Program-made: the position numbers and the translations under genes
Notes under the pieces: model-generated
Seen by the model: the letters and a program-made list of their open reading frames with translations, nothing else
Told to the model about the DNA's origin: nothing
The model's database searches: none
Shown: in pieces, positions 36,981-45,483 of the stretch
Numbering within the stretch: position 1 is the stretch's first letter
How the letters are laid out: each line of letters starts with the position of its first letter
NCBI RefSeq assembly: GCF_900112065.1
Contig: NZ_FOKE01000002.1
Span: 1-64,000, forward strand
Length of the DNA: 64,000 nucleotides
Reading direction: 5' to 3'
DNA from: Cohnella sp. OV330
GTDB taxonomy: Bacteria > Bacillota > Bacilli > Paenibacillales > Paenibacillaceae

Positions 36981-38102
36981 TTATATCGACCTTCCGGTAA
37001 AAGATTCAATCGTCAGGCGCAATCGTCTGACGCCCTCCGAGATTTCCCGCTCATCCGAATGGACCGGCGTCAGCCTTAGCCGGGATCGATCCGCCGCCGC
37101 GGCATAATACCCGGCACCCGGCTGGAACAGCACGCCCTCCAGCCATGCCGCTTTCAGCAGCGGCTCGCCTTCCAGTCCGTCCGGCAGCTTCAGCCAGGCA
37201 TGGCTTCCCGCTTCGGGCTGCTTGCAGACCAACCCTGGAATTCCCGTCCGCGCGATCTGCTCCGCTAGCGACGCATGCCGCGTCCGATAAATAAACCTTA
37301 GCGTCTCGAGCGCTGGGATCGGCGACGACTCGTTCCAATAGCGGAGCAGCGCCTCGCGATCGTCCAGCGCATCCCGCTCGCGGTCCGGCCTTCTAGCGGG
37401 AGGGACCGGCACGAACGCAGCGTCCTTTTCCCCCCATCCCGTCCATTGAAGCCACCCGAGCCGCATGCCCGATACGAGTCCGGAAGGCAAGCCGCCGATA
37501 ACCGCCGCCGGCCCGACTTCTTCTCCCTCGGCCAGGTTCGTCGTCCATCCGCACGTCAGACTTTGGCGCTCGTCGAGGACAAGCGCTACGCCGGCTTGCG
37601 CGCACAATCGCAGTAATGCCGTTCGGCGTTCGTCGCTCCACCTGCAGCCCGCCGGATCCGAGCAGGTCAAAGATACGTAGACGGCACGCGGCTTGAAGGT
37701 TGCGATCGCGTCCGCCAGCGCTTCGGGATCCATCCCCTCCGCGCTGCCCGGCACCTCGAATGCCGCCGTTCCGGCCCGGGCGAACAGCTGCAGCGCCGTG
37801 CGGCTCGTGGGGCGCTCGACCAGGATCGCGTCGCCCGGCTGCAGGAGCGCCTTCGTCGCCAATCTGAGCGCTTCGTCCGCGTCGTCCGTGAGGAGCCACT
37901 GTCCCGGGTCGTCCGCAGGCCGCCAATACGGACCGAGCTGACCCGACAATACGAGCGAGGCGAGCTGTTTTTCCGTCTCCAGCCGGCGGAGTCTATCCGC
38001 GATCGCTTCCGCCGTCGCAACGGAAGGCGCTTGGCGCTTTTCCTGCCACTCGGCTTCAGCCAGTAAACCCTCCGCAGGCCAACCGCCCATCCAATTGATC
38101 AT
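36981..38102 (-). CDS. Fold-type I aminotransferase-like protein lacking the PLP lysine
   Basis: The 373-residue product resembles the aminotransferase part of MocR/PdxR proteins (GDAILVERPTSRTALQLFAR, LVLDERQSL, SGMRLGWLQW) but has no N-terminal helix-turn-helix. At the site where the family has SFSK before PG(L/M)R, this protein reads GLPSGLVSGMR, so the Schiff-base Lys is Ser. The nearby Tyr that contacts the phosphate-side Asp is also altered. It may bind a ligand without catalysis. ATG at 38102 is preferred; TTG at 38117 gives five more residues. It converges on the Rieske gene with two bases between stops. Confidence 0.7.
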   Translation of the reverse strand: MINWMGGWPAEGLLAEAEWQEKRQAPSVATAEAIADRLRRLETEKQLASLVLSGQLGPYWRPADDPGQWLLTDDADEALRLATKALLQPGDAILVERPTSRTALQLFARAGTAAFEVPGSAEGMDPEALADAIATFKPRAVYVSLTCSDPAGCRWSDERRTALLRLCAQAGVALVLDERQSLTCGWTTNLAEGEEVGPAAVIGGLPSGLVSGMRLGWLQWTGWGEKDAAFVPVPPARRPDRERDALDDREALLRYWNESSPIPALETLRFIYRTRHASLAEQIARTGIPGLVCKQPEAGSHAWLKLPDGLEGEPLLKAAWLEGVLFQPGAGYYAAAADRSRLRLTPVHSDEREISEGVRRLRLTIESFTGRSI

Positions 38103-38214
38103 GGCCCCCATCTCCAATCGCTTCCGGGCGCTCGCGCGCCGGGCTTTTTGCCCACGATACAGTGTATGCTGCGCAAACGCCGTTTTTTGCGTTTTCTTTT
38201 TGGGCGGGCTTGGT

Positions 38215-38220
38215 TATAAT
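38215..38220 (+). promoter_or_regulatory. -10 element of the 38248 small ORF
   Basis: A perfect TATAAT stands 28 bases before the ATG. The -35 at 17-base spacing is only TTTTCT, so promoter strength may depend on an activator or on the U-rich stretch upstream. Confidence 0.4.
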
Positions 38221-38247
38221 AGAGGAAGTTTAGTGGAGGTGTCGAAC

Positions 38248-38358
38248 ATGATTCTGGGTATGAGCGACAAGTTCTGGATCGTCATGCTTGTATTCGCGTT
38301 GTTCATCACGGCGATGTTGACTGCCGCATACAACGAGGACAAGACCAAAGGTCTCTGA
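38248..38358 (+). CDS. 36-residue single-span membrane protein
   Basis: The product is MILGMSDKFWIVMLVFALFI plus 16 residues ending NEDKTKGL: one membrane helix (about residues 9-27) with a charged C-terminal tail. GGAGGTG lies before the ATG, a TATAAT sits upstream and a strong terminator follows, so it is its own transcription unit. I do not recognise a family. Small single-span proteins of this kind often modulate a larger membrane partner or act in sporulation, but that is inference. Confidence 0.65.
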   Translation: MILGMSDKFWIVMLVFALFITAMLTAAYNEDKTKGL

Positions 38359-38402
38359 TCTCCGATTCGGACAGGCATCCGCCTCAGGCTTCGCGAAGCG
38401 GT

Positions 38403-38452
38403 AAGACCCCCAAGGCAATCCCGTGCGAGCGGGCTTTCTTGGGGGTCTTTTA
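38403..38452 (+). terminator. Terminator of the 36-residue gene
   Basis: AAGACCCCCAAG (38403-38414) pairs with CTTGGGGGTCTT (from 38438) and is followed by TTTT. A second, weaker GAGCC/GGCTC hairpin at about 38461-38506 may end the convergent abrB-like transcript. Confidence 0.88.
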
Positions 38453-38528
38453 ACGAATAAGAGCCGTTACCGAGCCGGCTGATCTCGCCGGTCGGGAAGG
38501 CTCTCGTTAACAGTCGTTGAATTGTGGA

Positions 38529-38771
38529 TTAGAGCGCGTTCATTTCCTTCATGCATGCGCCGCATACATGGCGTTCCTTGTATTCGGTGACGTTCTCCAT
38601 GGACGAGCAGAATACGCACCGCGGACGGTAACGCTCCAGAATAATATGATCTCCCTGTACAAGAATTTCTACAGGATCTCCTTCATTCATCTGATAACGC
38701 TTCCGCAGCGATTTCGGCAGCACGATCCGGCCGAGTTGGTCCACTTTTCTTACGACACCAGCAGGCTTCAA
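38529..38771 (-). CDS. AbrB/SpoVT-type regulator with C-terminal zinc ribbon
   Basis: The 80-residue product begins with the AbrB swapped-hairpin DNA-binding domain (GVVRKVDQLGRIVLPKSLRK, EGDPVEILVQGDHIILERY). The normal C-terminal oligomerisation part is replaced by a short CVFC-x14-CGAC segment, which should bind one zinc ion. AbrB proteins repress post-exponential genes until Spo0A lowers their level. A TTG start at 38771 with GAGAGG upstream gives this domain boundary. Targets and metal binding are inferred. Confidence 0.88.
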   Translation of the reverse strand: MKPAGVVRKVDQLGRIVLPKSLRKRYQMNEGDPVEILVQGDHIILERYRPRCVFCSSMENVTEYKERHVCGACMKEMNAL

Positions 38772-38931
38772 AGCAGTCCTCTCCCATTCTTTCGTTATTC
38801 ATAACAAGTGCGGATTATTGCCCAAGTCTTAACCTTAGGTTCGCTAACTTCCTCGACAATCCCTGCAAAAAATAGATTTTGCTTAAAATAATGCAAGAAT
38901 CTTGCCGATTTATGTCGAATTTATTAGGATA

Positions 38932-39399
38932 TTAGCCTTCCAAACCGGCAAACCCGGTTTGCCGAAGCGCTTCGTAAACGACGATAGCGGCCGAATTGGC
39001 CAGGTTAAGCGATCGGACTTTGTCCGTCATCGGCATGCGGATACTCTGCCCTGGATTATCGTCGAGCAGCGCTTGCGGCAATCCTTTGGTTTCCTTGCCG
39101 AAGACGAACAAGTCCCCATCCTTATACTGCATCTCGCTGTAGCGACGCGAGCTGCGGGTGCTGGCGTAGAAAAACCGCCCTTCGGGAAAAGCGCTTCTGA
39201 CCTCGTTAAACGAATCGTAATAAGTAATGTTGACGGCATACCAATAATCGAGACCCGCACGCTTCAGCACCTTGTCGTCGGTCGAAAAACCGAGCGGGCG
39301 CACGAGATGAAGATGCGTACCGGTCGCGGCGCAGGTGCGGGCGATATTGCCGGTATTGGCGGGAATCTCAGGTTCGACGAGTACGATATGAAAAGGCAT
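38932..39399 (-). CDS. trmL: tRNA (cytidine(34)-2'-O)-methyltransferase TrmL
   Basis: The 155-residue product is a single SPOUT methyltransferase domain: MPFHIVLVEPEIPANTGNIA, FGKETKGLP and MPMTDKVRSLNLANSAAIV (trefoil knot region). It 2'-O-methylates the wobble cytidine or cmnm5-uridine of leucine tRNAs, using S-adenosylmethionine. The ATG at 39399 fits the family start and has AAAGGAGGAAGG upstream; the frame extends to 39423 from a non-ATG codon. Confidence 0.93.
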   Translation of the reverse strand: MPFHIVLVEPEIPANTGNIARTCAATGTHLHLVRPLGFSTDDKVLKRAGLDYWYAVNITYYDSFNEVRSAFPEGRFFYASTRSSRRYSEMQYKDGDLFVFGKETKGLPQALLDDNPGQSIRMPMTDKVRSLNLANSAAIVVYEALRQTGFAGLEG

Positions 39400-39441
39400 T
39401 CGGTTGCCTTCCTCCTTTAGCAAATGTCGTTCGACGATGCG

Positions 39442-39467
39442 AAAAAACCGCGGCGGGCGCCGCGGTT
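39442..39467 (-). terminator. Terminator of serC
   Basis: On the minus strand ACCGCGGCG pairs with CGCCGCGGT over GCCC-type loop bases and runs into TTTTTT. It lies 48 bases past the serC stop. Confidence 0.88.
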
Positions 39468-39514
39468 AATCCATTCCGGCCTGCTATGCATGCATCGGCC
39501 GCAGCCGGTCGATC

Positions 39515-40603
39515 CTAACCGTTCGTGCGGGCAAATTCGCCCATGAAGTCTACGAGCGCCTTGACGCTGCCGAGCGGCACGGCGTTGTAGATCGATGCGC
39601 GCAAACCGCCGACGTCCCGGTGGCCTTTAAGTCCAACGAAGCCCGCGGCTTCGGAGTCCTTCACGAACTTCTTCTCCAGCTCTTCGCTGCCAAGGCGGAA
39701 GGTGACGTTCATGATGGAACGGCTGTCCGCGTTCGCGAAGCCTTTGTAAAAACCGCCGCTCGCGTCGATCGTTGAATAGATCAGGTTCGCTTTCTCCCGG
39801 TTCAGCCGCTCCACGCCGGCTGCGCCGCCCTGCGCCTTCACCCAGTTCAGAACCCGGTTCGCCATGTAGATGGCGAACGAAGGCGGGGTATTATACAGAG
39901 AGCCGCTCTTCGCGTGCGTGTCGTAGCGAAGCATCGTCGGCACGGCCATCGACGGCGCGCCGATCAAGTCTTCCCGGACGACGACGATCGTGACGCCGGA
40001 CGGTCCGAGGTTTTTCTGAGCGCCCGCATATATGAGACCGAAACGCGATACGTCGACCGGACGGCACAAAATATCGCTGGACATATCCGCGACGAGCGGC
40101 ACGTCTCCCGTATCCGGATATGCCGCCCATTGCGTCCCTTCAATCGTTTCGTTCGACGTCAAATGCACATAGGCGGCGTTGCCCGGTACGTTAAGCTCGC
40201 CCAAAGACGGAATCCGCTTATAGGCATCTGCTTCGGAGGAAGCCGCGATCGCGACCTCGCCGAACAGCTTCGCTTCCTTGATCGCCTTGGTCGCCCAGCT
40301 GCCCGTCGCGACATAAGCGGCTACCTTGTCCGGCTTAAGCAGGTTCATCGGCACCATGGCGAACTGGGTGCTGGCGCCGCCTTGGACCAGCAACACCTTA
40401 TAGCCTTCGGGCACGCCCATCAGCTCCCGTACGAGCTGCTCCGTCTCGTTATGTACGCGTTCGTAAATGGCGCCGCGATGGGACATCTCCATCAGCGACA
40501 TGCCGCTGTTTTCAAAATCGACGAATTGCTCCTGTGCCTGCTGCAAAACCTCTAAAGGCAAAGCGGCCGGACCTGCGTTAAAATTGTAGGCACGATTGGA
40601 CAT
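39515..40603 (-). CDS. serC: Phosphoserine aminotransferase
   Basis: The 362-residue product starts SNRAYNFNAGPAALPLEVLQ, the family signature, and has the PLP lysine in YAGAQKNLGPSGVTIVVVRE (near residue 198). It makes 3-phosphoserine from 3-phosphohydroxypyruvate in serine synthesis and also acts in vitamin B6 synthesis. The ATG at 40603 with AAGGTGGG is chosen over an in-frame start four codons upstream. It is a single-gene unit divergent from thpR. Confidence 0.96.
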   Translation of the reverse strand: MSNRAYNFNAGPAALPLEVLQQAQEQFVDFENSGMSLMEMSHRGAIYERVHNETEQLVRELMGVPEGYKVLLVQGGASTQFAMVPMNLLKPDKVAAYVATGSWATKAIKEAKLFGEVAIAASSEADAYKRIPSLGELNVPGNAAYVHLTSNETIEGTQWAAYPDTGDVPLVADMSSDILCRPVDVSRFGLIYAGAQKNLGPSGVTIVVVREDLIGAPSMAVPTMLRYDTHAKSGSLYNTPPSFAIYMANRVLNWVKAQGGAAGVERLNREKANLIYSTIDASGGFYKGFANADSRSIMNVTFRLGSEELEKKFVKDSEAAGFVGLKGHRDVGGLRASIYNAVPLGSVKALVDFMGEFARTNG

Positions 40604-40729
40604 TTCAATTCCCACCTTATAGTCGTTTCATCTTAAAACATCATAACAAAGCTGCCTGAGGTGTTCAACCGCTTTAAAGGACAAAAGGATGACGAAACAC
40701 AAAATTTCCGAACGAATCCGGAGGACATT

Positions 40730-41365
40730 ATGGAAAATCTTCGTCTTTTCCTAGGTATTGCACTTCCGCAGCCCATTGAACGTGCATTAGGCCGCGTAGC
40801 GCAAGAAATGAAGCCAGCTTTATCGTACCGCAAATGGACCCATCCCGCCGACTACCATCTTACGCTTCATTACCTGGGCAATACGCCAAAGGACAAGCTG
40901 CCAGAGATCCGGCTCGCGGCCCGAGAGGCCGCCGAGCATTCGAAGCCGTCCCGGTTGTCTCTCTCCGCGCCAGGCACCTTCGGCCCCCCGTCCGCGCCGC
41001 GCGTACTCTGGTGCGGCATCGAAGAAGCGAATGACGACAATACGGTCGCAGGCAGTCAGGAAGCGGACCCTGCCGTCTCCCCGCTGCATGAGCTGCACCG
41101 GATGCTCGGCGAACGGCTTCGGGAACGAATCGGCTATGAGCCCGAGGCCAGACCTTATCATCCGCATATTACGCTCGCTCGCAGCTGGGAAGGAGAGCGC
41201 TGCACCAATGCCTCCGTTCAGGAGCTGTGGCTTAATTTGGCTTCTCATGAGGAGGGGATTCACACCGTCTGGCCAGGAAGTTCGATCACGATCTTCCTCT
41301 CCCATCTCGGCCGCTCGCCTTCCTACGAACGTCTCGATGCCATCCCGTTTCCCGGACAAAGCTGA
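40730..41365 (+). CDS. thpR: RNA 2',3'-cyclic phosphodiesterase
   Basis: The 211-residue product has the two HxTx motifs of the 2H phosphoesterase superfamily: HLTLHYLG (near residue 42) and HPHITLARS (near 145), and the start MENLRLFLGIALPQPI typical of ThpR/LigT. It opens 2',3'-cyclic phosphates on RNA ends to 2'-phosphates. The ATG at 40730 follows GGAGG; the longer frame to 40661 lacks conserved residues. It shares a terminator with glnA. Confidence 0.9.
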   Translation: MENLRLFLGIALPQPIERALGRVAQEMKPALSYRKWTHPADYHLTLHYLGNTPKDKLPEIRLAAREAAEHSKPSRLSLSAPGTFGPPSAPRVLWCGIEEANDDNTVAGSQEADPAVSPLHELHRMLGERLRERIGYEPEARPYHPHITLARSWEGERCTNASVQELWLNLASHEEGIHTVWPGSSITIFLSHLGRSPSYERLDAIPFPGQS

Positions 41366-41376
41366 ATATACGCAAG

Positions 41377-41402
41377 AAAAGCTCCCTTGCGGGAGCTTTT
41401 CG
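41377..41402. terminator. Bidirectional terminator between thpR and glnA
   Basis: AAAAGCTCCC pairs with GGGAGCTTTT around TTGC. A/U-runs on both sides make it usable by both converging transcripts. Confidence 0.9.
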
Positions 41403-41417
41403 GTAAATCCGATTCGA

Positions 41418-42842
41418 TTAGCAATCGAAGTAGAGGCCGTATTCGTGCGGGTGAATGCGGATCGCGACAGCCTTCGCTTCGGCACGCTTCACGTCGACGT
41501 AGTTATCGATGAATTCCTTCGTGAAGACGCCGCCTTCGGTCAGGAATTCGAAGTCCGCTTCAAGGGCATCAAGCGCTTCGTCCAGGTTGCCCGGTACGCT
41601 GCGGATCTCTGCCTTCTCTTCGTCGGACAGTTCGTAGATGTTCTTGTCGAACGGACCGTAGCCCAGCGCGCGCGGATCGATCTTGCGCTTGATGCCGTCC
41701 AGGCCTGCCATCAGCATGGCTGCGAACGCCAGGTACGGGTTCGCCGTGGAGTCCGGCGTACGGAACTCGATGCGGCAGCCCTTCGGCGTAACGGCAGCGA
41801 CCGGAATACGGACGGCTGCGGAACGGTTGCCTGCGGAGTAAACCAGGTTAACCGGCGCTTCGTAGCCAGGAACCAGACGCTTGAACGAGTTCGTGGACGG
41901 GTTCGTGATCGCGATCAGCGCAGGCGCATGGTGCAGGATGCCGCCGATGTAGTGCAGCGCGAGATCGCTCAGGTTCGCGTAAGCGCCCTTCTCGTAGAAC
42001 AGCGGCTCGCCTTCGTTGAAGATCGACGTGTGCACGTGCATGCCAGAGCCGTTGTCGCCGAAGAGCGGCTTCGGCATGAACGTCGCGACTTTGCCGTATT
42101 GGCGCGCTACGTTGTGAACGATATATTTGTACTTCATCAGGTTGTCGGCAGTCTTGGTCAGCGTGTCGAAGCGGAAGTTGATCTCCGCTTGGCCGGCCGT
42201 CGCCACTTCGTGGTGGTGACGCTCGACGCGAAGTCCGGAATCCTGCATCAGGCGGACCATCTCGCTGCGGATGTCTTGCTGGGAGTCGACCGGAGCTACA
42301 GGCACGTAGCCGCCCTTAACGCCTACTTTGAACGCCAGGTTGCCGCCCTCTTCCTTGCGGTTGGTGTTCCAAGCGGCTTCTTCGGAATCGACGAAGAAGG
42401 AAGAAGAATTCATCGTGCTCTCGTAGCGGACGTCGTCGAAGATGAAGAACTCGGATTCTGGCGCGAAGAAAGCAGTCGTGCCGACGCCGGATTGTTGAAG
42501 GAATTCTTCGGCCTTGTGCGCGATCGAACGCGGGTCGCGGTCATAACGTTCGCCGTCCGGCGTGTAGATGTTGGACATGACGATCAGGGTCGCGTGAGCG
42601 GTGAACGGATCCACGTAGACCGATTCGGTGTCGGGCATCATGACCATGTCGGATTGTTCGATGCCGCGGAAACCGGTGATCGAAGAACCGTCGAAAGCAA
42701 CGCCGTTAACGAAAGTATCTTCGTCCACTTCCGTCGCCGGCAGCGTGATGTGGTGAGCGCGGCCGTTCAAATCGACGAAACGAAAATCGACGAACTCAAT
42801 ATTCTTTTCCTTGATGAGATCCAAAACGTTTTGTGCAGACAT
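41418..42842 (-). CDS. glnA: Type I glutamine synthetase, beta-like subtype
   Basis: The 474-residue product has the GS signatures FDGSSITGFRGIEQSDMVMM, KPLFGDNGSGMHVH and NPSTNSFKRLVPGYEAP. It makes glutamine from glutamate, ammonia and ATP. Length and NIYELSDEE near residue 400 match the beta subtype, where this Tyr is the adenylylation site; Bacillus GlnA is the shorter alpha form (about 444 residues). The ATG at 42842 has GGGAGG upstream. Two overlapping GlnR/TnrA boxes lie before its promoter, so it answers to nitrogen. No glnR gene is next to it, unlike the usual glnRA operon, so this may be a second synthetase. Confidence 0.95.
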   Translation of the reverse strand: MSAQNVLDLIKEKNIEFVDFRFVDLNGRAHHITLPATEVDEDTFVNGVAFDGSSITGFRGIEQSDMVMMPDTESVYVDPFTAHATLIVMSNIYTPDGERYDRDPRSIAHKAEEFLQQSGVGTTAFFAPESEFFIFDDVRYESTMNSSSFFVDSEEAAWNTNRKEEGGNLAFKVGVKGGYVPVAPVDSQQDIRSEMVRLMQDSGLRVERHHHEVATAGQAEINFRFDTLTKTADNLMKYKYIVHNVARQYGKVATFMPKPLFGDNGSGMHVHTSIFNEGEPLFYEKGAYANLSDLALHYIGGILHHAPALIAITNPSTNSFKRLVPGYEAPVNLVYSAGNRSAAVRIPVAAVTPKGCRIEFRTPDSTANPYLAFAAMLMAGLDGIKRKIDPRALGYGPFDKNIYELSDEEKAEIRSVPGNLDEALDALEADFEFLTEGGVFTKEFIDNYVDVKRAEAKAVAIRIHPHEYGLYFDC

Positions 42843-42922
42843 TTCGAATTTCCTCCCCATTTCCGAACATTAGGTCTTGTGAAACGAAACAACGTTCAAC
42901 TTTTCACCTGAACTCTGTCGCT

Positions 42923-42952
42923 ATTATAAATTTTTTGATAGAAGAGCGTCAA
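42923..42952 (-). promoter_or_regulatory. glnA promoter
   Basis: On the minus strand TTGACG (42952-42947), an 18-base spacer and a perfect TATAAT (42928-42923) form a strong sigma-A promoter about 80 bases before the glnA start. Confidence 0.78.
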
Positions 42953-42980
42953 TACTTATGTAAGGTATTTTTTGTGGAAG

Positions 42981-43006
42981 TGTGAGGTATGTTAACACTT
43001 TTGACA
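42981..43006. promoter_or_regulatory. Two overlapping GlnR/TnrA boxes
   Basis: Both 42981-42997 (TGTGAGGTATGTTAACA) and 42990-43006 (TGTTAACACTTTTGACA) match TGTNA-N7-TNACA exactly and share eight bases. They end 29 bases upstream of the glnA -35, a position used for TnrA- or GlnR-type nitrogen control. From 43007 to 43160 nothing else was recognised. Confidence 0.82.
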
Positions 43007-43160
43007 TACCGGAAAACCGCGTCCCGACAGCGAGAAAAACCCGCGTCCGGCGGGCGGTACGCCCGGTCTCGGACCGCCTCGGCCGACCGCCGCGCGAAAA
43101 ACCGAACGTCCGGCTTCCGCCCTATTCTTATCGATTTCCGCCAATGCCGCTTAACGCGTT

Positions 43161-44183
43161 TTACCTGGCGATCCGTTTGCGAATCAAGCCGGCGATTCGC
43201 TCGATACTGGCGGATCGGGACGTCGCGTCGGCAGTGATGCAATTGACGATGATCTCGTCGGCGCCATAGCTCGCAGCGAGCGTATACAACTGCCGCTCCG
43301 CGCGTTCTGGACCGCCGACGATCATCCGGCTCCTGTTCTCCGCGATCCTCGCCCGGTCGGACGCACTGTACGCGTATGTCCGCGCCTCCTCGCGGCTCGG
43401 CACCGGCCGGCCGTATTCGCCTTTATCGTTCAGCAGCAGCCGCAAGTCAAGCGATGCCGCTTCCCGCTCCGCTTGGCTGTCGTCGTCCATGCAGACGACG
43501 AATACGCATACCGCGACGCGAGGCGACGACCCAAGCGGTCCGGGCCTGAAGCGGAGCCTGTATTCGCGCGCGGCGGCCTGCCCGCCTTGCCCGTTGATAA
43601 AATGCGCGAATGCGAACCCCGCGCCCATCGCGGACGCCACCTGCGCGCTATGGGCGCTCGAGCCGAGAAGCCAAGCCTCGGGACGCGTGCTTACGACCGG
43701 CGACGCCGCAAGTCCGGCCAGCGGGTGGCCGGTTCCGAGCGGGGGCCCGATTTCCAGATAAGCCGCAAGCTCCCCCAACGAATGGACGAAGCCCCCCTCT
43801 TTGTCCTTGCCCGCCTCCCTGCCCATCGCCCGCGATACGAGCGGCATGCCGCCCGGCGCCCGGCCGATGCCGAGGTCGATTCTACCCGGATACAAACCTT
43901 CGAGCACCCTGAAGTTTTCGGCGACCTTATACGGACTGTAATGCGGCAGCAGCACGCCGCCCGAACCGATGCGAATACGCGAAGTGCGCGCTCCCAGCGC
44001 GGCGAGGAGTACCTCGGGGGAAGAGCCGGCCAGCCCGGTCGCGTTGTGGTGCTCCGATACCCAGAACCGCGAATAGCCGAGCCTTTCGGCAAGCTTCGCC
44101 AGCTCGATCGTATCCCGGAGCGCTTGCGCGGCGTCCCCTCCGCTCAGCACGGGGGATTGCTCCAGTACGCCCAGCTTCAACAT
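43161..44183 (-). CDS. Luciferase-like flavin-dependent oxidoreductase
   Basis: The 340-residue product is a bacterial-luciferase-like TIM barrel (LLM family, MsnO8/YhbW-type): LGVLEQSPVLSGGDAAQALR, RFWVSEHHNATGLAGSSPEV, RIRIGSGGVLLPHYSPYKVA and GRIDLGIGRAPG. It uses reduced FMN and oxygen; the substrate is not predictable. GGGAGGTGAT precedes the ATG at 44183. It stands alone. Confidence 0.9.
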   Translation of the reverse strand: MLKLGVLEQSPVLSGGDAAQALRDTIELAKLAERLGYSRFWVSEHHNATGLAGSSPEVLLAALGARTSRIRIGSGGVLLPHYSPYKVAENFRVLEGLYPGRIDLGIGRAPGGMPLVSRAMGREAGKDKEGGFVHSLGELAAYLEIGPPLGTGHPLAGLAASPVVSTRPEAWLLGSSAHSAQVASAMGAGFAFAHFINGQGGQAAAREYRLRFRPGPLGSSPRVAVCVFVVCMDDDSQAEREAASLDLRLLLNDKGEYGRPVPSREEARTYAYSASDRARIAENRSRMIVGGPERAERQLYTLAASYGADEIIVNCITADATSRSASIERIAGLIRKRIAR

Positions 44184-44331
44184 TCGTCGATCACCTCCCT
44201 ACTATTGTACGCCGGTCCGGCTGCGCGCAGAATTTATGGTTTCAAGCCTCCATTTTGTCCGGAAGTCCGATATAATGTAGAAAAATGGCGATCTTTGGCT
44301 GCGCCGGAACCACGAACGAGGCGGGATCGAA

Positions 44332-45483
44332 TTGAAATGCATAATCGTGGATGACGAACCCCTGGCACTAAACGATATGGAAAGACAACTACACAAGCTC
44401 GGCGGCATCGAGATCTGCGGCAAATTCGGCAACGCCAAAGACGCGTTGGACGCGCTTGGCGCATTGGATCCGAACGTCATTTTTCTCGATATCGACATGC
44501 CGGTCATGAACGGTCTCGAAGCCGCTCTTCTTTTTCAAGAGGCGCTGCCTGGCGCCCGGATCGTATTCGTGACCGCCTACCAGGAATACGCCCTTAAGGC
44601 ATTCGAGGTCAATGCGCTCGACTACCTGCTGAAGCCCGTGCTGCTGCCGCGCCTAGCGCAGACGCTTCAGCGGCTGGAGAGCGCCGCGCCGGCCCCCTCT
44701 GCCGCGGCAAACGCCGAAACGTCGGGCGCTCAGGCGTTCATTCGATGCTTTCGCTCGTTGTCCGTCGAATACGGACCTAACGCCACGCAGCTGGCCTGGA
44801 GAACGAACAAAGCGCAGGAGCTGTTCGCCTTCCTGCTTCACAGACGCGGGCAGCAGACGCGCAAGGATACGCTGATCGAGCTGTTGTGGCCCGAGCTTGC
44901 GCCTGAGCGCAGCTATGCCCTCCTGTATACGACGGTGTACCAGCTGCGCAAGTCCATCGAGGCCGCAGGCATCGGCATCCGAATCCTTAATACCAAGGCC
45001 GGCTACGAGTTGACGACAGACGACATCGTGATCGACGTCGACGATTGGGAGCGGCGCATGCCCCTGGCCGACGAGAATCTTCCGGATCAGCTTCAGGAGT
45101 ACGAATCGTGGCTTGAAGCGTTTACCGGCGATTACCTCGAGGAGCAAGATTACGAATGGGCGGACGCGGAGCGCCGAAGGCTGCGCATACTCTGGTACCG
45201 GTACGCGCTGAGATTGGCGGCCCTGCTTGAGGAGCATGGCATGCCGGCCTATGGGCTCGATTGGCTGTACCGGGTGCAGTCGCGTTTTCCTTATTCCGAA
45301 GACGTTTACTTCCTTATAATGAAGCTTCACGCGGCGCTCGGCGAAAACAGCATGGTCGAACAGCAATATGCGCTGCTCGTCAAAATGAGCGAGGACCAAT
45401 ACGGCCACCCGCCTTCTGCCGATATCGCGGCATGGTACGCCGGCCGCCGGACGGACGTGCCGACCCAGGCGATCGATCCATGA
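44332..45483 (+). CDS. Response regulator with C-terminal BTAD domain
   Basis: The 383-residue product has a receiver domain (1-120; acidic DDE, phospho-acceptor Asp in VIFLDIDMPVMNG, Lys in YLLKPV), a winged-helix DNA-binding part (residues about 140-225, TRKDTLIELLWPELAPERSY) and a C-terminal tetratricopeptide-like BTAD region. This REC-SARP/BTAD layout is seen in Paenibacillaceae regulators next to hybrid kinases. The TTG at 44332 with GAGGCGGGAT is used. The kinase ATG overlaps its stop (ATGA), so both are made together. Confidence 0.87.
   Translation: MKCIIVDDEPLALNDMERQLHKLGGIEICGKFGNAKDALDALGALDPNVIFLDIDMPVMNGLEAALLFQEALPGARIVFVTAYQEYALKAFEVNALDYLLKPVLLPRLAQTLQRLESAAPAPSAAANAETSGAQAFIRCFRSLSVEYGPNATQLAWRTNKAQELFAFLLHRRGQQTRKDTLIELLWPELAPERSYALLYTTVYQLRKSIEAAGIGIRILNTKAGYELTTDDIVIDVDDWERRMPLADENLPDQLQEYESWLEAFTGDYLEEQDYEWADAERRRLRILWYRYALRLAALLEEHGMPAYGLDWLYRVQSRFPYSEDVYFLIMKLHAALGENSMVEQQYALLVKMSEDQYGHPPSADIAAWYAGRRTDVPTQAIDP

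Noticed and set aside
41031..42911. 626-codon plus-strand frame opposite glnA
   Set aside because: Shadow of glnA codons; low-complexity composition and no recognisable motif.
45261..45479. N-terminal extension of the hybrid kinase
   Set aside because: It overlaps the response regulator in another frame; the ATG at 45480 couples to the regulator's stop and opens with a signal-anchor.
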